From NCBI RefSeq assembly GCF_030272615.1, contig NC_081414.1, positions 334,969,427 to 335,033,426 on the forward strand: a DNA stretch of 64,000 bases. The letters are read 5' to 3'. The notes under the pieces were generated by a model that did not search any database, was not told the DNA's origin, and saw only the letters and a list, made by a program, of their open reading frames with translations. Below, piece after piece: positions 59,491 through 64,000 of the stretch; position 1 is the first letter of the stretch, and every line of letters starts with the position of its first letter. This DNA is from Cryptomeria japonica (taxonomy: Eukaryota; Streptophyta; Pinopsida; Cupressales; Cupressaceae). The translations under genes and the position numbers were made by a program.

Positions 59491-60380
59491 CCATTGAGAT
59501 TTTTTAGGATGCTCAATTTATTGGACAAGCTTCCATCAAAATATGCAGCCTTTATTTCTAGCTTCCACACGCATCAGTTGACTTCAGGTGCCTCATTCAC
59601 TCCACCATCATTTGATGCATTCATGGAGATGTTGATAATTGAGCAATCAAATTTGATCAAGATGGGGATTCTCAAGTCTTCAAAGTCTAAGGCTTTGGTG
59701 AATAATTAAGGGAATCAAAGGAATCAAGGAAATGAAAGAACCAAAAGCAGTCTAAGCCAAAGCCATAACAAGATAGAGCACAATTATCCTCTCCACAACA
59801 AGGGAATTCTTCATCCTCTTCCAAGAAGGGGAATACACCTAAGAAGGAGAGACCTACTTGTTCATATTGTAAGAAATTTGGTCATGATGAGCATCATTGC
59901 CACTTAAGTAGATTGATGAGTTGAAAAACATCATTAAGAAGAACAAAATCAATTTTCCATCCGCCTACAACAAGGAAACATCTCCTTCCACTTCCTCGTA
60001 GTCCAGGGGAAAAGGAAAGTATTTGAAGCTAAAACAAGTTCTTCACAACAGTGGATACTTGACTCGGGTGCCTCTCATCAAATGGGGTCTACAAAGGAGT
60101 TGTTTTCCTCATTGGAGCCATCTAAGGCAACTCACATTTTCATTGGTGATGATACATGAGCGGAATTTGAAGAGAAGGGTTTGGTTGCCACGGATGATGG
60201 AACTTTTGACAATTTTCTCTATGTTCCTAACTTGATCACCAACCTTCTCTCTATCTACCAAATCACTCACTATGAAATGGGAAGAAATTTGAGTTTACAC
60301 TTGATTCAGTTGTGGTAAAAGAACTCGAGAGTGATGCCTTGGTAACAATGGAGCAAGCCAATCACAACTCATGACTTTAT
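59491..60380 (+). pseudogene. Copia C gag C-terminus and protease
   Basis: 59494-59709 has LLDKLPSKYAAFISSFHTHQL, the capsid segment. After a stop a knuckle TCSYCKKFGHDEHHC (CX2CX4HX4C) lies at about 59847-59893. The protease active site DSGASHQMG is at about 60060, followed by FIGDDT and the LYVPNLITNLLS segment that leads to integrase. Frames change several times. Confidence 0.85.
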
Positions 60381-60395
60381 TCGTTCTCCCACTTT

Positions 60396-61325
60396 GTGCC
60401 TCAATCTCCTTATATGGCCTTGCTCACTCATTCAAATTCAGAAAGTAAGCTATGGCATGAGCAGTTTGGTCACCTCAACTACCGCTATCTTCAACAGCTA
60501 AGCACTAAGGACATGGTCACAGGCCTGCCTCAAATCCATTTTTTCATCAAAGGATGTATGTTCATGATGTTCCATGATCAAGCATCCCAAAGAGAAGTTT
60601 GATAAGGGGAAATCATGGAGAGCTTTGGAAGTTTTGCAATTGGTTCACAGTGATGTAGCATGCCCATTCGAAGTGCCTTCATTTAGCAAGGCCCGCTATG
60701 TCCTCACCTTCATTGATGACTACTCTCATTCCACTTGGGTCTACTTTCTTGTTGACAAGAGTGAAGTGTTTGACAGATTTCTATCCTTTAAGGCTCGTGT
60801 TGAGAAGCAATCAGGGAAGTTAGTCGAGATCCTTCTCACAAAAAATTGAAGAGAATATGTGAACAATAGACTTGAGGAATTTTGTACTCTTGAGGGGATT
60901 GATCTTCAATACTATGTTGCCTACACTCCAGAGTAGAATGGTGTTGCAGAAAGGAAGAATAGAACCCTTAAGGAGATGGCTAGTTGCATGATACATGCTC
61001 GTCCTATTGGTCCAACTTTATGTGAAGAAGCTATTAGTTGTGCCACACACATCCAAAATCGGGTTCCCCACAAGGATTTGAAGGGTATAACTCCTTTTGA
61101 GGCTTGGTTTGGTAGAAAACTAGTTGTGAGACATTTTAGAGTCTTTGGGTGTCCAGCATGGGCTTGCATTCCTCCATAGAAATACAAGGCATTGGAACCT
61201 TAGAGTAGTCCTTGCATATTTGTTAGATATCCCAAGGGCTTTAAGGCATATCGACTTATGGATATAGATACACATGAGGTATTCATTGAGAGGAGTGTTC
61301 ACTTTGAGGAAATCCTTCTATCTTA
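60396..61325 (+). pseudogene. Copia C integrase
   Basis: LWHEQFGHLNYRYLQQL (zinc domain), VHSDVACPFEVPSF (first Asp), FIDDYSHSTWVYFL, then LTKN-stop-REYVN where related elements have a D-N-G motif, so the second Asp codon is lost. NGVAERKNRTLKEM carries the Glu, after a stop. The C-terminal part (FEAWFGRKLVVRHFRVFGCPA) follows. Confidence 0.9.
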
Positions 61326-62300
61326 GCCTCTCATCCTCCTCCTCCTTCCTCCATTATGGATAGTGATGATCTAGTGACTCAGATGATGATTCTCCCTCAA
61401 CTCTGAATCACAGGGTCACACATTTGCAGGGTCCACTTGCACTTGAGGAAGCTCGATCTTCATCTCCTCCTAGACCTTGTTGGGCTCGACAGACTCTTGA
61501 GTCAATGGGTTCTCTTGTTGGGGATCCTTCCGACATTCGAAGGGCTTGGTCACAACATTAAGAGCTTCCACATGCTTACATTTCTATCACTTTCGATCAA
61601 TGGACCTTTTGGGAAGCATCAGGAATTCCCGAGTGGGACTTAGCCATAGAGGAAGAGTATAGTTCCTTGATGAGGAACAACACTTGGGAGTTAGTCCCTC
61701 TCCCTAAGGGGAGAAAGATAGTTTGATGTAAGTGGATACATGTGACTAAGTTTTTAGTGGATGGTAGTGTGGATAAGTACAAGGCTCGACTTGTTGTGAA
61801 AGGTTTCTCACAGGTTCTTGGTGTTGACTATACTGAGACCTTTGCACCCATAGCTAAGATGAATTCCATTCGCTTGACACTTGCTATTGCCACAACTCAT
61901 GGTTGGGTTGTACATCAGATGGATGTGAAGAGTGCCTTTCTTCATGAAGATCTCAAAGACGAGATTTACATGGAGTAGTCATAGGGATTCATTCAGGATT
62001 ATTCATTGGTTTGTAGATTGAGGAAGTCTATCTATGGCCTCAAGCAAGCCCCTAGGGCTTGGCATGGATTCATTTCTTCTCTTCGCAGGATTCACCAAGT
62101 GTCATTTTTATCCGACTATCTATATCTTGTGATAGGATGACTTTAATTTGATACTCGTGCTCTATGTTGATGACTTGATTATTACGGGGAGCACCTCATC
62201 CATCATTGGCAATGTCAAATCTGCTTTGCATGAGAGATTTGCTATGACTAACTTAGGCCTTTTGCACTACTTTCTCAGGATAGAGATATCATAGTCATCT
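61326..62300 (+). pseudogene. Copia C reverse transcriptase
   Basis: 61742-61978 reads YKARLVVKGFSQVLGVDYTE, TFAPIAKMNSIRLTLAI, HQMDVKSAFLHEDLKDEIY. After stops come CRLRKSIYGLKQAPRAW and, in a shifted frame at about 62155-62185, LVLYVDDLIITGS with the catalytic YVDD intact. Upstream 61326-61740 is the variable linker and the start of RT (YSSLMRNNTWELVPLP). Confidence 0.9.
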
Positions 62301-62795
62301 TCTGGGATTACTCTTGTGCAACCCAAGTATTCTCTTGATCTTCTTGCACAGTTCCACGTGGCTAATTGTAAGCATAGGTCGATTCCTTTTCTTTCAGGAT
62401 TCAAGATTGAGGCTAAGTGTTCCACTCCACTTGTTGATGCCATATTGTATCGTCAACTTGTTGGGAGACTCATCCACTTGACTCACACACAACTTGATAT
62501 TTTCTTTGTGGTTGGTATGGTTTCACACTTTATGTAGGCACCACATGAGCTTCATTGGAAATCTACCAAATGCATCTTGCACTATATACCAGGTATACGT
62601 CACTATGGGATTCGCTATGCAACAAGCATAGGACTTGCCTTGGTTGGTTACACATACTCAGATTGGGTTGGCGATCTTGATGATCATAAGTCCACATTAG
62701 TTTATAGCTTTCATCTTGGTTCGGGCCCTATTTGTTGGTAGAGCAAGAAGCGGCATGCTATTGCTCTTTCTTCGACTGAGGTTGAGTATCAAGGG
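62300..62795 (+). pseudogene. Copia C RT end and RNase H, first part
   Basis: VQPKYSLDLLAQF, LVDAILYRQLVGRLIHLTHT, the DWVGDLDDHKSTLVYSF segment and ALSSTEVEYQG identify the end of RT and the copia RNase H. The frame is cut after EYQG by the solo LTR and resumes at 63777. Confidence 0.88.
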
Positions 62796-63776
62796 TGAAA
62801 TATACTTGCTAGAGATTATTGCCAATAGAAAATATAATCGGACAACCAAATAGAAAAAAAATCATCTCATGAAGTTTTTCACAAATTACAAATAGGTCGA
62901 TCAGGTATTTATTGACATGCAACAAGGATTCTTAATACCATGTCTATCATGCAACGCTTTAACCAAAGACAACATTAATAGTGAAGTATTGCGCACAAGG
63001 CATAAAATATTGCATTAGAATCAATTTACAATCTTTGACAAATGTTGATATGATTCAGATGTTGTGAATGGCTTTTCACAGTTTGAATTGTGCACCTATT
63101 AATGATGACTGATATGAATTAACAGAATAAGAATCTTTGTATTGAGTGCTACAATCCCTCCAACCATGCAATGATACCAAATAGACTATGGTGCCTCCAA
63201 ATCGCCCATTAATCACCTTCAGCACTGGCAATAGTTATTTTTGGAAGAGGTTACTGTTTCCAAACTAGACTAGAATGTTGTTGTAGACCTGGGGCTATGT
63301 CTAGAACTACTAAGACAGAGTTTTCGTCCTGTTTCTTGGCTTCAACTTGCAGAGAATAAAATCAGAAGATAAAATTGATAATAATAATGAATGAATCTCT
63401 TTCCTTCCTTCGACGTTTTTATCTCTCAAACTCAGCGACTTCAAAAGGCAACTTTTACTTTCCTTCTATCTTGGGATGGCCACTTGATGGGCATATTTCT
63501 AAATCCAACTCCTGGCCATGTTTCTAAATCCAACTCCATCTTGCCTTACCGTGGAAACAAGCTAATCTTGGCATGAGAAGAAGATAAACATGACTACAAC
63601 CTACTAAACATAACATTGTGACTTAAAATGGCCCCATCTTTAGACATATGAATAATTAAAATATATTAGCTCTAAACTTCATCTTTTTGGGCTCATTTTT
63701 CAATTATTCATTTATTCTCAATATTCCTTTCTCAAATCCATGCTAACCTACGAGAATAAAAATAGGGGGCATTACA
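62796..63776 (-). repeat. Solo LTR inside copia C RNase H
   Basis: 981 bases with TG at the left and CA at the right on the plus strand. On the minus strand it begins TGTAATGCCCCCTATTTTT, a start seen in many plant LTRs. Flanks AAGGG (62791-62795) and GAGGG (63777-63781) agree at four of five bases. RNase H coding resumes after it (GVANAAIEAIWLQNIL). Confidence 0.75.
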
Positions 63777-63837
63777 GAGGGGTTGCTAATGCAGCTATTG
63801 AGGCTATTTGGCTTCAGAATATTCTTGTTAGATTCAA
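63777..63837 (+). pseudogene. Copia C RNase H, second part
   Basis: GVANAAIEAIWLQNILVRF is the standard continuation after STEVEY(R/Q)G in copia RNase H. Cut at 63838. Confidence 0.85.
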
Positions 63838-64000
63838 TGATAGTCCCAAAGACACTGAGAGGGGGGGTGAATTAGTGTCTAACCGGTTAGTGTTATATTT
63901 GAACTTATTTATAACTGTGCAACCCAAAACAATGTACCGGTAAACAAGAAATAATGCAGTAAAGAGAAATAATAGAGATAGCATAAATGAACACCATAAC
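63838..64000 (-). repeat. Copia-type LTR, partial (window end)
   Basis: Begins TGATAG like the solo LTR at 12656 and has GAGAGGGGGGGTGAAT at 63859-63874, the G-run shared with the copia A and 12656 LTRs. The rest is beyond the window. Confidence 0.7.

Larger units (their letters stand above)
57699..63837 (+). mobile_element. Copia C: decayed Ty1/copia element, plus strand, 3' LTR not seen
   Basis: LTR, Met-tRNA primer site, gag zinc knuckle, PR, IN, RT, RNase H in copia order. RNase H is split by a solo LTR (62796-63776) and then cut by a further LTR at 63838. Many stops. No 3' LTR lies within the window. Confidence 0.9.

Overview
This window looks like intergenic repeat DNA from a large plant nuclear genome. 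Almost everything that can be read is LTR retrotransposon: Ty1/copia and Ty3/gypsy gag, protease (PR), reverse transcriptase (RT), RNase H and integrase (IN). tRNA primer sites, polypurine tracts, TG...CA long terminal repeats and target-site duplications are visible. I see no ordinary host gene, rRNA, tRNA or CRISPR array. The nesting depth, solo LTRs and giant Tat-type elements suit a gymnosperm such as a conifer, but that is inference and the species cannot be proven from sequence alone.

Layout. 1-9051: a minus-strand copia element (copia A). Its 3' LTR is cut by the window start, and two solo LTRs interrupt it (3525-4681 and 5799-7375, the second with target duplication CTTTT). It sits inside an older gypsy unit, T1, of which only the 3' internal part (9052-12044) is present. 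12045-50745: a giant plus-strand Tat-like gypsy element, T2, whose 5' LTR also serves as the 3' LTR of T1, giving an internal-LTR-internal-LTR array. T2 carries three insertions. A copia-type solo LTR lies at 12656-14150 (duplication GTAAA). A truncated minus-strand chromovirus-like gypsy element lies at 18563-23779. A complete 15.8 kb gypsy element, G, lies at 32683-48472 (duplication ATTAT; its two 766 bp LTRs differ at about 7 positions). 50746-57698: noncoding DNA with an A-rich tract, LTR fragments, and two oppositely oriented telomere-like TTAGGG/CCCTAA tracts on either side of a solo LTR. 57699-63837: a decayed plus-strand copia element (copia C) with a solo LTR in its RNase H region. 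63838-64000: the start of another copia-type LTR.

Two non-canonical genes stand out. T1 and T2 carry a large sense ORF (here ORF-X, about 1260 codons in T2) between integrase and the 3' LTR, from a family I do not recognise. Element G carries, antisense in the same position, a plant mobile domain (PMD) gene with a predicted in-frame 805 bp intron and its own TATA-like box. T2 also has an RNase H of the Tat accessory (archaeal) type upstream of RT rather than downstream of the usual one.

All coding regions are decayed. In G, nearly every in-frame stop can be read as C-to-T at CGA, CAG or CAA, as expected from deamination of methylated, silenced DNA. Relative order of events: T1/T2 oldest (LTR divergence roughly 8% by eye), then copia A and the truncated chromovirus, with G the most recent datable insertion.
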